This document shows positions 22,901 to 35,412 of a stretch of DNA of 64,000 nt, one piece after another. The DNA lies in assembly GCA_008477525.1 (NCBI GenBank), contig SPDT01000007.1:6076001-6140000 (forward strand), read 5' to 3'. The notes beneath the pieces were generated by a model. The model ran no database searches and was not told the origin of the DNA. It saw only the letters and a list, made by a program, of their open reading frames with translations. This DNA comes from Hypomyces perniciosus (lineage: Eukaryota > Ascomycota > Sordariomycetes > Hypocreales > Hypocreaceae). Position numbers and translations under genes: made by a program. Positions within the stretch are counted from its first letter, which is position 1, and each line of letters opens with the position of its first letter.

Positions 22901-24752
22901 TTATACCCCTTTTTAAATAACTTTGCGTCTATATACTTTAATAATATCCTAATCTATATTAATAGGTTATAAAAAGACTATATAAAGAAGGTTTAGTAAA
23001 TTTTATATGCCTTTACTAATACTAGGCTATACCTAAATCTTAAAAAGTATACGTTTATATAAAAAGAGATTAAATACTTTAGGTTTATTATATATACTAG
23101 TAAAGGAATTGCCTATAACCTTAAAAAGCAGTAAGCTATTAGCGAGTAGCAGGCACTTATAATAATAATAGGAGTTTAAAGCTTCTTTAGCTTTATTAAT
23201 TATTACTGGATATTTATCCCTAAATTCTCTCGGATAGCTTACCTGCTTATAAGGCTAATTAAAAAAAAGACCCTTTTCTAGTAGAAAAGTATAAAAGAAG
23301 CAGCTTTCTAAAAGCTTAAACGCCTCTTTATTAAAGCCTTTATACTATAAGCTTAAGATCCTATAAAACATACCTTTATTGAAGCAGACTATTTAAAATA
23401 CACTTCAAGAAGAGTCCTCCTATAAAAAAATAAAAAAGGAGAATATTATACTATAGCTTACTATTTATAAAAGCTAAACCCTATTAAATACAATTATCCT
23501 ATCTATAATAAAGAAATACTAATAGTAATTTACTATTTAAAAGAGTAAAAAGTAAAGCTATATAGCTATAACCCTTTTATAGTTATTTTAGACTATAAAA
23601 ACTTACAGTTCTTTATAATATATAGGAAACTCTTTAGATAATAGACGCGTTAGGCAGAGTTCCTTTCCTAGTTTAATTTTATAATCCAATATAGGCCAGG
23701 CAGTAAGGCAGCCGCTTTTAATGCATTAAGCTGCAGGGAATAAAACCTTCCACTTAATAAAGGCAATAAGCGCAAACTAAGCCGCTATATATAACTTATC
23801 CTAGCCGCACTAGCAATATAGAGATTTAAAAATAGCAATACTGATCTCCCTTTAATACATGTATTTAATAGAAACAAGGAACTATAAAACCTATAGAACC
23901 TAATAATTTAAAAGGACCTAGTATATTGATAGGTATATACTGCAGTTAAAAAAGAAAAGCGCTCCCTCCCTACAGACCTTTAACTTAAAGTATAGATATT
24001 GGAATATATAATTAATAAAGAATAAAGATTAACGTTCCAAAACTATATCTAGGTACCGGCTATAACCAAAGAAGAAGGCGAAACGCTGCGCATTTATATT
24101 ATATAAGCAGAATATAATGCCGCAGTCTTAAGCCACCTAGGTTATAATAGAACCCTAGCTATTATTTCCTGCAGGTTTTTTTAGCTAGGAATTAGCAGTA
24201 TAGTCTAATAATTCCTCTACAACTGCAGTATATATAGAAAAGGAAAAGTATAAAGAAACTATAAATAAAAACTTTTTAAACTATTACCTATTCCTTAGTA
24301 TATCTGCAGTAATTTAACTATAGACTTTATAGTTAACCTACTACCTATAAGACTAATATAAGTATAATACTTTTAGGTTATTATTAACTAGCTTATTAAA
24401 AATATTACCTTTAAAGTAATAAAGAGTATAAAGGTAAAAGTATATATAAAAAGGTTCCTTTAATACTACTATTAGTTCTATAGGATACCCTAGTCTATAG
24501 TCAGTAACTAAAGATCTAATTAGACTAGCCACTTTTAGAGAGCTTTTTATAAACTAGCAGGAACCTAATAATGCCTAAGTATAGCATATTACCTGTAAAT
24601 TAACAGTAGACTAGAGAGGAGCAACCAAAAGATCTAAGTATACCTTAAAGTATATATAGACTACTCTTAAAGCGATTAGGGAGACCTTTTCCCGGTAGCG
24701 CAACTAGCTTTAAATAACCGCGAATATACAGCTATTTAAATAAGCCCCTTTT
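19918..24752 (+). mobile_element. Gypsy element 2, gag-pol relic, plus strand
   Basis: Translated with stops ignored, the order is Gypsy-like. A gag with a decayed zinc knuckle 'YYYCRKEGYIA' lies at about 20960-21000. A reverse-transcriptase lead-in 'GPFYSI' (about 21900-21918) is followed, after the inserted LTR, by RT with 'YINQVLYPFLNNF', 'YFNNILIY' and 'FINYYWIFIPKFSRIAYLLIRL' (about 22560-23270). RNase H lies at about 23370-23700 ('HTFIEADYLKYTSRRVL'). Integrase ends with 'AQLALNNREYTAI*ISPF' at about 24690-24750. There it is cut by the right inverted arm. The RT active site reads NN instead of DD, as RIP would produce. No intact ORF remains. Confidence 0.85.
21920..22499 (+). mobile_element. 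Un-RIPed 580-bp solo LTR with TSD AGTAT
   Basis: The segment starts TGTTGAAATA, ends TTTTTAACA and is flanked by a perfect duplication AGTAT (21915-21919, 22500-22504). It splits the Gypsy 2 RT between 'GPFYSI' and the following 'YIISGTISVIEDPF' reading, and removing it rejoins pol. Its G+C content and CA/TG dinucleotides are normal, unlike the host element on both sides. A TATA-like CTATATAAAC at about 22247-22257 suggests plus orientation. The 65-codon frame at 22125 is not thought to be a gene. Confidence 0.93.
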
Positions 24753-24906
24753 TGTAACGGGTATAGCCTAACTGGAAAGTATACAGTTAAGGCACCTCTG
24801 TATTGTCTATCTATAGCTAAAGGAAGGAAGCTTTATACTAGCTATATATGCATTATATAGTTGTGCGTATAGGGTTATAGCCGAGGTGGTTTCTTAATTA
24901 GGTAAG
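24753..24906 (+). mobile_element. 154-bp LTR-like arm, inverted partner of 19692-19917
   Basis: It starts TGTAACGGG immediately after CTTTT and matches the reverse complement of 19764-19917 over its whole length. The last 72 bases of the 226-bp form are missing because the full-length Gypsy LTR begins at 24907. Confidence 0.8.
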
Positions 24907-25292
24907 TGTCACGACCCGACCATTATAAGAACGTGACATAGTATATACCCAGAGGAACCTCGGATAAATAAACCAATCAGTATTGGATTACTTGGGTCAC
25001 TATAAACTATAAAGTAATCCTAGTAAGTTAACAGAAGGACTTATTATAGATTGTCAGGAAAATAAATGTAATTTAAGGTAATCTAAGATTATTCCCTTTA
25101 TATATATACAATTAGCTTATCACTTATTTAGTATAGTTATTTAGATAGTTATTAATAATTGCATTTACTAGAACCGCCTGTTTTATAGAATTATAACTAT
25201 ATTACCCTGCTTAGTATTTATCCTTAACCTCCCTATCAATATAGACCTATAAACCTCGGTTTATCCCTTAAGAATTAACCCAGATCGTTATA
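24907..25292 (+). repeat. 5' LTR of the full-length Gypsy
   Basis: Begins TGTCACGACC and ends GTTATA, where the 3' LTR has GTTACA (a CA to TA change). Length 386 bp, equal to its partner. Confidence 0.88.
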
Positions 25293-28200
25293 CATTAATA
25301 ACTCTTGTTTAGAAGGCTACTAAGAATCCTGAGCAATATTGTAAGTATATCTACTGCAGTATTCTCTTCTAATAACCCTAATACTCTACCCTTTATTCTA
25401 CCCCTTTACCAGGGGCAGGACAATAACGGAGACAATAATATAAGTAGAAGCGAAGATAAAGATAAAGTTAATAAAACGGAACAACTCTATATCCGCATAG
25501 AAAAAGCCTTCCGATATATAAAAGCTAACCGCGTAAAATAAAAGTAATACTATTAGTACTTGGTTACTGAAAATGCTAGGCTTAATTAAATAATTTACTA
25601 ATAGTAAGCGATTATTATAAACTTACAGAATTAAACGCTGCCTGCACTTAACTTAAACCCTATACTAAACCTTAAAGGAAATTAACCTTTAAGGGATTTA
25701 AGAGAATCGCTTAAGATATAACCCTTGAAGTATTTTAATAGAAGTACTGTAGCACTTTAACTGTTTCTTACTTAACTATATAACTATTTCACCTACTTCT
25801 TAACTAGCTTTAATACAGAAATTAATAAAGTTCTCTTAGCTGCCGGATAACTTAAAGGGAATGCCTTAAAGTAGTTTAAACCTACTTAAAGGGATTTCTT
25901 TAATAATAAAGCCGATACTAATAAATAAATATAAACTATATTTACTAGTTATAATTACTTTAAGGAAAAATTAAAGAATATCTTTAATAATATTAATAAA
26001 GAATATATTACAGAAAATAAACTTATAAACTTAATCTAGAAAGGAAAATACTTTAACTATACTATATACTTTAAAAACTATACTTTTAAAGTTAAATAAA
26101 GAAACTCTGCCTTTATTAAATGCTTTTATAATAGATTTAAGCCGGAAATTAAAAGGGAAGCCTATAAATTCTCTTAAAATCAAGGCATTATTAAGTTTAT
26201 TAAAAAATATATAAATGCAGATAATTTACTTTATAAACTTTATTTAAATATAAAGAAAGGATAATAGTAATCCGGATAAGTTTATAAATACCGAGGATAT
26301 ATAAACTAAAGTAAAAAGCAATAAGAATATATTACTAGCTCTAATAATAAAAGACCTAATTAAATAGATTTAAACGCTATTTAAAAGGGAAAGGTAAAAG
26401 TTGTTTGTTATAACTATAATAAACTAGAATACTTTTTAAAGGACTATAAAGCTTTATAAAAGCTGAGAAATAATAAACCCTAAAAGCTTACGCTAAAACT
26501 TAAATAAAAGGTTAATATAGTTTTAAAGGCTATTAATTATATATTATTTAACTAAACTATATACTATAATAATAGCTGCTTTATTTATAAATCTAGTAAA
26601 GATAAAAGTAGATAATACTTAAAATAACCTAAAAAGATATTTATAATAAATTAAAAGGGATACTGGTTAAGACTTAAATCTTTAACTTTTAAAAGTATTT
26701 TTAAAGAGGATAGAGTAAATAAGTATTTACTATATTTAAATAGTTTAATAGAATAATACTTAGACTCTAGCTATATAAAGTTAGATAAGGATAATAGTAT
26801 CTTAGATAAATAAATAATTGCTATAATCGACTACTTATATTTTAACTAAATTACTGCAGGTAATAAAAGATAGACTAATAGCAGTAATTTTAATAATAAA
26901 GATAAGAATAACCTTTTACAATATAGACTATTACTATATAGTGTTATACTTTCAGAACTAGAAAATATACTGCCTATAAACAGTAACCTTAAAGGTAAAC
27001 TAAATAAATATTACTTAAACCTAGTTAAAAGGGTTGCTATAGGTATATAGTAAAATAGGTTAAACCTATGCCTGTATAGACAGCTCTATATATAAAATAA
27101 AGCTAATAATAAAATAGCTATTAAAGCTATCTTAATTGCTTTAGCTATATATAAGGAACCTATATATTTCTGTATATAAAGAGACTATACTATAAATAAC
27201 CTTATTTATAAAAAGCATTATACTATATCCTAGGTTACTTGTATTATATATAGGTATATAGTATACTTTTAAGAGAAAGTGAAGTATAATATATTCCCGA
27301 TTAAAATCCTATTTTACCCTATAGAATAAGTATAGGATTATAATACTTTTAAAGAATAGATTATAACTATATAGTATTAAGACTTTAAAATTGTTATTAT
27401 TAAGCTAAATACTGAAACCCTAAAGGAATATTATCAGCTATAAAGACTTAAGGGATATAAGTCTAAAGGATACTATATCTACCGCTAAGAGAAACTGATA
27501 AAGTAGTACTTCCGCTATAATAGAAGGTTTAAGTGCAATCGACAATACTACTTAGAGTGCAATAGCCTAAAGTATATTATATATAAGTGAAATAAGTTAT
27601 AAAATTAATATTTATAATAAACTAATAATACCTTATACTTATCGCTAGACTATATATACTGCTAAAAGGATAAATATACTACTTACCTATAGGAAAAACT
27701 TTAAATATAGTAAATATAAAAGTATATAAGGTATAAACCTACTTTAAAAGATAGAGAGATTAACTAGATTATAAAGGAATTATATTAAAATTAATTTAAC
27801 TTTATTACCTATAAAAGAACTGCCTATAATAGGAGAAGGTAGCATTTACTTTAAAAAACCCCGATTAACTGTAAAATCTATATAAAAAGAAAAGAATTAG
27901 GAAATAATTAATATTACCTATAAAAGGGCTATAAAGTAATAATTAATAAATTATATCTTTTAAAATATTAAATAATAAAAGTAATAATAAAAATTTACTA
28001 TATTTTAAATTAAAGATAATAGTTAAGGGATATCAGTTATATATATTAATAGACAGTAGAGTAATAGGTAATTTTATTGCACCTATAACTATAAATCGCT
28101 TACAATTACTTTAAAAGGAGAAAACTAAACTATATTAACTTTATTAAGTAAAAGGAGAAGCTTTTATATATAATAATAGATAGGTTAAGTAAAAGATTAA

Positions 28201-31200
28201 TTATCTTGAACTTAAAATCGCTAAATATAAAGGAGTGGTTCTTTGCAATATAGCGAATATTAATAGGTATAATATTATTTTTGGTTATCTTTGGTTGAAA
28301 TGCAATAACCTTAATATTAACTGGGAGAACGGCCAGTTTTATTAGCGTAATAATAAAGCTCCCCTAGCAATTAAAACTATTAGAAAGGCTTTAGCTATAG
28401 GGCAGAAATCCTATATAAAACCTTTAGGTATACTAAAGAAAGGAACTAAAAAAGTTACCTTTAATTTAATTATAGAAGCAATCTATTTAAAAATAAGACT
28501 TAAATAAAGTAAAGGGAAGGATAAATGAATCCGAAAAATAATTACCTTTTTATAGAAAGTATTTAACGATATTAATAAAATGCTTAAAATAAAAAGCCTT
28601 GAAATAATAGCGTTACTAAAATAGCTGCAGAATATCCTTAAAGAATACTAGAAGTATAACAAGCTGTTTAAAGAAACACTTAATATAAAACTACCAGAAT
28701 ACAGTCAATAGGACTATATAATTGAGCTTAAGGATAGTGCAAGCACTACCTTCTATAAGATTTACAATCTAAACGAAAAAGAGCTTAAAAGCCTACGCGA
28801 TTATTTAGACAATATATTAGTTAAAGGGTATATTCGACCCTTTTTATTAGAAGCAGGCTATCCTGTCATATTTATACTAAAAAAAAAGGCAAACTACAGT
28901 TAATTATAGACTATTAACAGCTTAATAAAGCCACTATTAAAGATAAAACCCCACTACTATTAATTATAGAATTACAGGATAAACTATATAAAAAAAAGTA
29001 GTTTATAGCGCTAGACCTTAAAGGCGCTTATAACTTTATTTAAATTAAGGAAGGATATAAATAGATAACTGCCTTTCGAATTAAATATAGCTTATTCGAA
29101 TACTTAGTTATAGCTTTTAGCTTTATTAACGCCCCTGCAATATTTTAAAAGATAATTAATAATATATTAAAAGAGTACCTTAATATTTTTATAGTTATTT
29201 ACCTGGATAATATCTTAATTTTCTCGGATACCTTTAAAGAATATAAGGTATATATCTATAAAGTATTATAAATACTATAAAATACTAAACTACTTATAGA
29301 ACTAGAGAAATGCGAATTCTATATATAGAAAATCACTTTCTTAAAGTATATTATTGCCCCTAAAGAAATTCATATAGATCTATTAAAAGTATAAGCAGTA
29401 AAAGACTAGCCTATATTTATAATAGTTAAAGAAGTCTAAAGCTTTTTAAAATTTACTAACTACTACTAATAATTTATTACAGGCTATAAAAGTATTATAT
29501 AAACTCTCTATAAATTTATTAAAAAGGATTAAAAATTTCTATAGGCATTAAATATATAAAATACATTTAATAAACTTAAGCAGTTTATTTTAAAAGAACC
29601 TATATTTATTATATTCGACTTATTTAAGGAAATAAAAGTTAAAATAAATACTTTTAACTTTACTATAGGAGCTTAGCTTAGCTAGAAGGATAAGAACAGT
29701 AAGCTATACCTTATTGCCTTCTACTTTAAAGCATTATACAGCGCAGAATTAAACTACCTAATATACAATAAAGAATTCCTCGCTATTATTCTTGCATTTA
29801 AAGAATAGTAATATTACCTATTAAAAGGAATATATAAAGTTAAAGTATATATTAACTATAAGAATATTGCGTATTTTGCGATAGTTTAATAACTCTCTAA
29901 AAGGCAGATCCGCTATATAAAATACCTATTAGAATTCGATTATATCCTAATTTACTAAAAAGGATCTAAGAACAGATAAGTAGACGCGCTTAGTAGATAA
30001 GCCGATTATAATTAAAGAAAGATTAAGTATATTAGGCAGATTTTAGAATAAACCCTTAAAGGACATTATTAATAAATAGCACTTTAAGCTATATATAAGG
30101 TATTTAGTAATAATGCTATACTTTAATGCATTAAAGAGCATTATACTACCTAGGATAATAACAGATTCTTAAAAGATATAAAGTTTAATAATAAAGGAAC
30201 TTAACAACAAAATAGAAAAATCTAGATCCTAGATAAACTCTAGAAGAACGTGGTTATAGAAGTTTATTAACACCTAGTATATAGATATAAAGGTATTTGC
30301 AAAACTTGCAAATAAATATAAAGGTATTTTGAGTTTTAAAGGCTTAAGAAAGTAGTATAAGATATTGTTTCTTACTATATAACTTATAGAACAGTTAAAC
30401 CCTTAAAACATAAACTATACAGTAAACTCTAACCTTTACTAGTACTAGAATAACTATAGGAGTTAATTTTATTAGACTTTATCGTTAAACTACTATTATC
30501 TATTAAACTAGGATTAAAGATTAAGTATAATAGTATTTTAATAATTATAGACTAATTTATTAAATACTTTTACTTTTTTCTATATAAAAAAGTAATAGAT
30601 ATAGAAATATTAGCTTATATATTCTTATAATTTATTGCAGTTAACTATATAAGTCTAGCTAAAATTATTTCTAATCAAAGGTTAACTTTTACATTTAAAT
30701 TCTAGCAAGTATTTATAAATTAATTAAATATAAATTATAAGCTTAATACTATATACTACCTATAAATAAACGGATAGACAGAATGCATTAACTAGATTAT
30801 TAAAGCCTATTTAAAGAGTTATATTAACTTTAATTAAAACAATTAAGTAAAGAAGCTACTTATTATATAAATATCCTATAATAGCAATATTTCGGAGTTA
30901 ACTAGACTTAGCCTTATATACACTAATTACAGCTTTATACTAGATGTATATAGAGCGCTAAAGAAAGGCCTATATATCAATAAAGTATAAATTAAAGCTG
31001 AAAATATAAAGCAATTATATAAAGAAATACAGGTATACTTTTACTTTATATAGGAAAAAATAAAGAAGTATGCCGATAAATATAAATTAAAGGGATTAAT
31101 CTTTAAAGAGGGAGATATAGTCTACCTATACCGATATTTGCCAGGGAAAAAGACTATAAACATTAAAATAACGCGACTAAGCAATAAATTAGATTTTAAG

Positions 31201-31559
31201 AAACTTAAACCCTACCTAGTTAAAAAGGTTATTTTAGAAGTCACTTATAAATTTATACTATTAAATAGTATTTAAATTTACTTAATATTTTATATTTTAC
31301 TATTTAAAAAAGTATTATAAAATAAATTAAAAAATAAATTAATTATAGATTTAATTAAAGTTTTACTAGTTAAAGAAAAATATAAAGTTAAAGCTATAAG
31401 AATAAAAAATAATAAATGCTAGTATTTAATTAAATAGAAAAACTATAAAGAAGAATATAACTTTTAGGAATTTAAAGAATACTTTAAATACTCCTAGACA
31501 ACTCTGTAATAATTCTATTAAAATCTTAGCCTATTAATAACAGATCGAGTAACCTAAAA

Positions 31560-32119
31560 GCAGTCTAATTAATCATATTAACAGCCTTAAAGGAATGCAT
31601 ATTGATAGCAGCTTCTGCTTTATAATGTTTTACCTTATCTAACTTGTCTAGAGATTTAAGACTATGCTAAACTATCTTGTAACTATAAGATACTATAGAC
31701 TAATGCTGTTGCCTTAAACGCGCCAACTTAGCAAGAGCCTCGTTCACCTTTTATTAAGCGCAGAGTAAATAAGCCTTAGTCTTTTCTTTTTCCTGCTTTA
31801 TCTTTTACTTTTCTGAAATTATACATTAAGCTATACTATAAATTAGAAAAATTCAATAAAAATTAACGAAAAATAAACCTGCAGACAGTGTAATGCTGGA
31901 ACTATTGTATAAATAACCTTACTGTATACACTTACTATAATGTGAATTATCTGCAATTATCTTATAAGAAAGATTGCGATTGTGGCAGAATGAATAAGGT
32001 ATAATAGAATTACTAATAGCCTCGATTAATGAAAAAAGAGCTAGGCGCTGTTTAGTCTTATAAGAATAAGATTTCGCTACGCGACCCGACATTCTATTAG
32101 CAGAAAACACAGAATACAA
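31560..32119 (-). pseudogene. Antisense extra ORF in Gypsy: Cys motif plus coiled coil
   Basis: On the strand opposite pol, between the chromodomain and the 3' LTR, a reading starts near 32100 with 'MSGRVAKSYSYKTKQRLALFS'. It passes a decayed Cys/His block ('CHNRNLSYKIIADNSHYSKCIQ') in which Tyr stands where Cys would restore a CxxC-rich zinc motif. It then continues as a charged coiled coil (about 31830-31570, 'EALAKLARLRQQ', 'SLKSLDKLDKV'). I recall similar Cys-motif plus coiled-coil ORFs accompanying other fungal Gypsy elements, but cannot name a Pfam family. Only about 66 codons are still open (31919-32119). This segment is less A+T-rich than the pol next to it. Confidence 0.6.
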
Positions 32120-32214
32120 GACAAAGGCACTATACCTATAAACTGTAGGGGATAGCGGTATTTATAGAGGAACTAATAGGTTTTAGGGATAAAACTAATA
32201 GGAGGGGGATATTG

Positions 32215-32600
32215 TATTACGACCTAACTATTATAAAAATATAATATGGTATATACCTGGAGGAACCTTGGATGGATGAACTAATTAGTATTGGATTACT
32301 TGGGTTACTATAAACTATAAAGTGATCCCAGTAAGCTAATAAAAGGATTTACTATAAATTGTTAGGAAAATAAGTATAATGTAAGGTGATCTAAGATTAT
32401 TCTTTTTGTATATATATAACTGGCTTGTTATTCATTTAGTATAGTTACTTAGACAGTCGTTAACAATTGCATTCACCAGAACCGCCTGTTCTACAGAATC
32501 GTGACTACGTTACCCTGCTTAGTATTTATCCCTGACCTCCCTGTCAACATAGACCCACGAACCTCGGTTTATCCCTTGAGAATCAACCTGGATCGTTACA
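32215..32600 (+). repeat. 3' LTR of the full-length Gypsy
   Basis: Begins TATTACGACC where the 5' LTR has TGTCACGACC (TG to TA and CA to TA) and ends GATCGTTACA. RIP has hit different ends of the two LTRs, so together they give the original TG...CA termini. Confidence 0.88.
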
Positions 32601-35412
32601 GTATGCTCCCTTTAACCTGTTTGTTTTAAGTTTACTTTATAGTTTAATTCTGCTATTTATTGTTTATCCGTTTCTAATAACCAACAGTATCTAAAAGTAG
32701 GTAATAAAAATTTCACTTTACCTTAAGCTTAGCGCGCCGCTAATAATTAAATTAGCCAGTTAAGACAAAGTATCTATCCTGTCTATATTATTAAAATTAA
32801 TCTGGCGCCTAGGGCTTAACTTTGCTGCTATTAAAGGCAGAAAAGGCAATTTTTAGACTAAAAGAATAAACTGCGGGTATAATAGGTATAAGAGCTAAAT
32901 TTAACACAAAAGAATAAAAAGAATGAAAAGGAATTTATATATATATATATTAACTTAAATATTTTTGCTAGTTCTAAGCATAATAGTTCAGTAAAATAGA
33001 GACTAACTAATAGGTACACCTGTTCTTAGTAGTTAAAGTGCCTAATATTTAAGCTCTAGCTAGGGCCTAAATACCACTCTAGCTACTAAGAACAAAAGCA
33101 ATTATCAGTTAGTCTCTGTTTCATTAAGCCATTATGCCTACCACAACTCGTTATAGTGCTTACTGCAGGTTAGTTGCTTCTTTCCTTCAATACAAAATGT
33201 CTATATAACATTTACTGACCTAATTATCACAGCTATACTAAGTCATACACTAGCTATAGTACCTAGTATATTAAGTCTAAATCGCTTTGCACCTTCTCTA
33301 GCTTAATTTATATTATAGTAAATGTTAATATTTGCAATGCAATAAGGCCTTTCTTTAGTGGTCAGTATTTAGTTTTTTAAGCGCAGGCGGAAGTAGACTA
33401 ATAACCTATTTTACTAACCTTTAGCGGTAAATGCACTACGTATAATATCCGCTGTCTATATAATAACAGTAAACTCTCGGATATAGATCGAATAAGTGCA
33501 GATAAACCCAATCTCCTATAGACGCCTAAGATCAGGGCAGCTATTAATAGATAGCAGAAAACTAGGGTCTTCCTATTCCCGTTTCTAGAGGCTTATATGC
33601 CTTTTATATTATATTTATATTTAGTCAAGGAGTTACAGCTTATCTATCACATTATAACCTTATATTACAAGTTTATCCATACAGGTAAATTTACTTTATT
33701 AGTTAATAATATTCCCACGTAAGTTTTATTTATACCAGGTTCCTTACTTAACATTACTACTAACTCCATATACTAGCCTTCTTACTATCGGTGCTATAAC
33801 GCTATATATTATACATGCGCTGCTTACTCTCTCCGCTATGTATAACGGCCTCTACAATAACTATCCCCGGGTCAGTAGAATAGCCTTCAAGCACAGCAGC
33901 GCCGCCATAAGTGGCTTATATGATACATTAGCTCCTTCTCTCGCGATACTTCTAATATTATCCTAGCAGCAGCTCTTATACTCTCCTGGTAGGCGATAGA
34001 TAGGTGTGCTCTAGATACTGGTAACTGCCAGTAAATGCTAGCTTATAACGTCTATAGTTTAATTAAGGAGTTGCATATACGAGGTGCTTATATAGTAGGA
34101 AATACCTTAAAATAAAGCTACCCGGTATGGCGGAATGTAGCTAAAGCAGGCAGGTTTAGATTATTGAGATTATATACAGATAGCGGAACCAATCACGCTT
34201 TTATACTTTCCTTCCGCAAAACAACACGAAACCAGATATATCCTTCCCTCTCCTTAATCACCCTTACTTAGAGCTGCTGAGGGTAGAAGAATTATTGCCG
34301 CAATAGGATTGTGTAAATAAGGCTTGCGATTGTCGGATCTAAGATACGATAATATAAGTCACGCAACCTATTAAACTAATGCAATCATCTATTTCATATT
34401 AACTATGTATTAAATAATAAGGACCAAAACGAAAGGGGCGATTGGTACCTATATAAAAAAGCGCAGGCCTATACAGTAATATATTATCTATTATAGCTTA
34501 TAGGCTAGGTCATTTCCCTTTTGTATTTGCCTGTTATCAGCATTAACGGCTTTTAAGATAGTTAGCTGTCTCTCCGCCACTAATACCCGATACAAAAATT
34601 CCCTCAGTCGGCCGATTTCAGCTTAATATAAATCCCTTAGCTGTCTAAGATACTCAAGATGCTGCAGTACTTATTACAGCTTTTCTTTATTTTCGGCAAT
34701 CTTATCAAATACCGCTTACCTATTGCAATAATATATTAACACCTTAATATTACGCTATTATTTCTTATCTATTTCCCTTAATGCCTTTAAAAAGTCTATC
34801 AGAACCTAAATTAGTACCTTATTTTTGAATAAAAGCATATAAAGATTTTTTATTTCTTTTAATACCTATAGTTAACTATAAAGGTTATTTAGCTAAAAGT
34901 TTAGTCTTATTAAAGTAACTGTTTAATCGCGATTTTCAGATATTATTCTTAAAGGTTAATGAATTTTAAAAGGTCTAGTTTATCCTGCTTAATAGTAGTT
35001 ATAGTAAGGGCAGAAATTTTAAATAGGCTGGATATAGGAGGATTAGCTAAACAGTACAGGTTTACCGATATTTGCAATTAATTGCCTATATACTATATAG
35101 TCTAGTGCTATCTATTATAGCATAGGATTAAACAGAGAACTAATCTTTATATTAAAAGTGCTTTTTTTATATTTATATTTATAAAGTATACTTTAACTGC
35201 AAAGAGATAAAGTAGAATCTAGCTTTTAAGTGAAAGTTAAACTTAGCTAGGTTATAAATAAGGAAAATAGAAAGTAGCAGGAAGAAATAGAATGAAAGGC
35301 AAAGGCTAATATATATTAAAAAACTTTAAAGTGCAGGTATAAACTAGATACAGCTATTTATCTTAGCTTTATTTTTTTATTATTAGCTAGCTTTTAGAGA
35401 TATAAAAGCAAT
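32601..35412. other. 2.8-kb unassigned, moderately RIPed region
   Basis: It carries more G+C than the Gypsy cores but no intact frame. The minus strand near 34690-34510 reads as a charged helical segment ('EYLRQLRDLY', 'EIGRLREFLYRVLVAERQL') with few stops, possibly a decayed coiled-coil protein. A TA microsatellite lies at about 32937-32951 and a palindrome at 32978-33138. No LTR pair or transposase motif was found. Confidence 0.45.
32978..33138. repeat. 161-bp imperfect palindrome, 63-bp arms
   Basis: The left arm 32978-33040 and the reverse complement of the right arm (about 33076-33138) align without gaps over 63 positions, sharing GCATAAT, AGAGACTAACT and GTTCTTAGTAG blocks; most differences are transitions. 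The loop is about 35 bp. It could be a decayed MITE or a head-to-head relic of a terminal inverted repeat. Confidence 0.75.

Larger units (their letters stand above)
24907..32600 (+). mobile_element. Full-length Gypsy chromovirus (7.7 kb), RIP-inactivated
   Basis: Two LTRs of 386 bp (24907-25292, 32215-32600) enclose gag (about 25.3-27.9 kb), protease (about 28.0-28.6 kb), RT (about 28.65-29.5 kb, active-site box YLDN at about 29199-29210), RNase H (about 29.6-30.0 kb), integrase (about 30.1-31.1 kb) and a chromodomain-like end (about 31.38-31.48 kb, 'YKVKAIRIKNNKC*YLIK*KNYKEEYNF'). The plus-strand order gag-PR-RT-RH-INT-CHD is that of fungal chromoviruses, whose chromodomain targets integration to heterochromatin. 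A purine tract AGGAGGGGGA (about 32200-32209) precedes the 3' LTR. The flanks GTAAG and GTATG are a 4/5 target-site match. Many stops occur throughout, so it is dead. Confidence 0.9.

Noticed and set aside
25305..25541. 78-codon ORF just inside the full-length Gypsy
   Set aside because: It is the surviving start of the RIPed gag and not a separate gene.
32601..32640. Continuation of the 226-bp LTR after the full-length Gypsy
   Set aside because: If the Gypsy had simply inserted into the right inverted arm, the sequence after 32600 should resume as GTAAGCGGTC; it reads GTATGCTCCC and then diverges.
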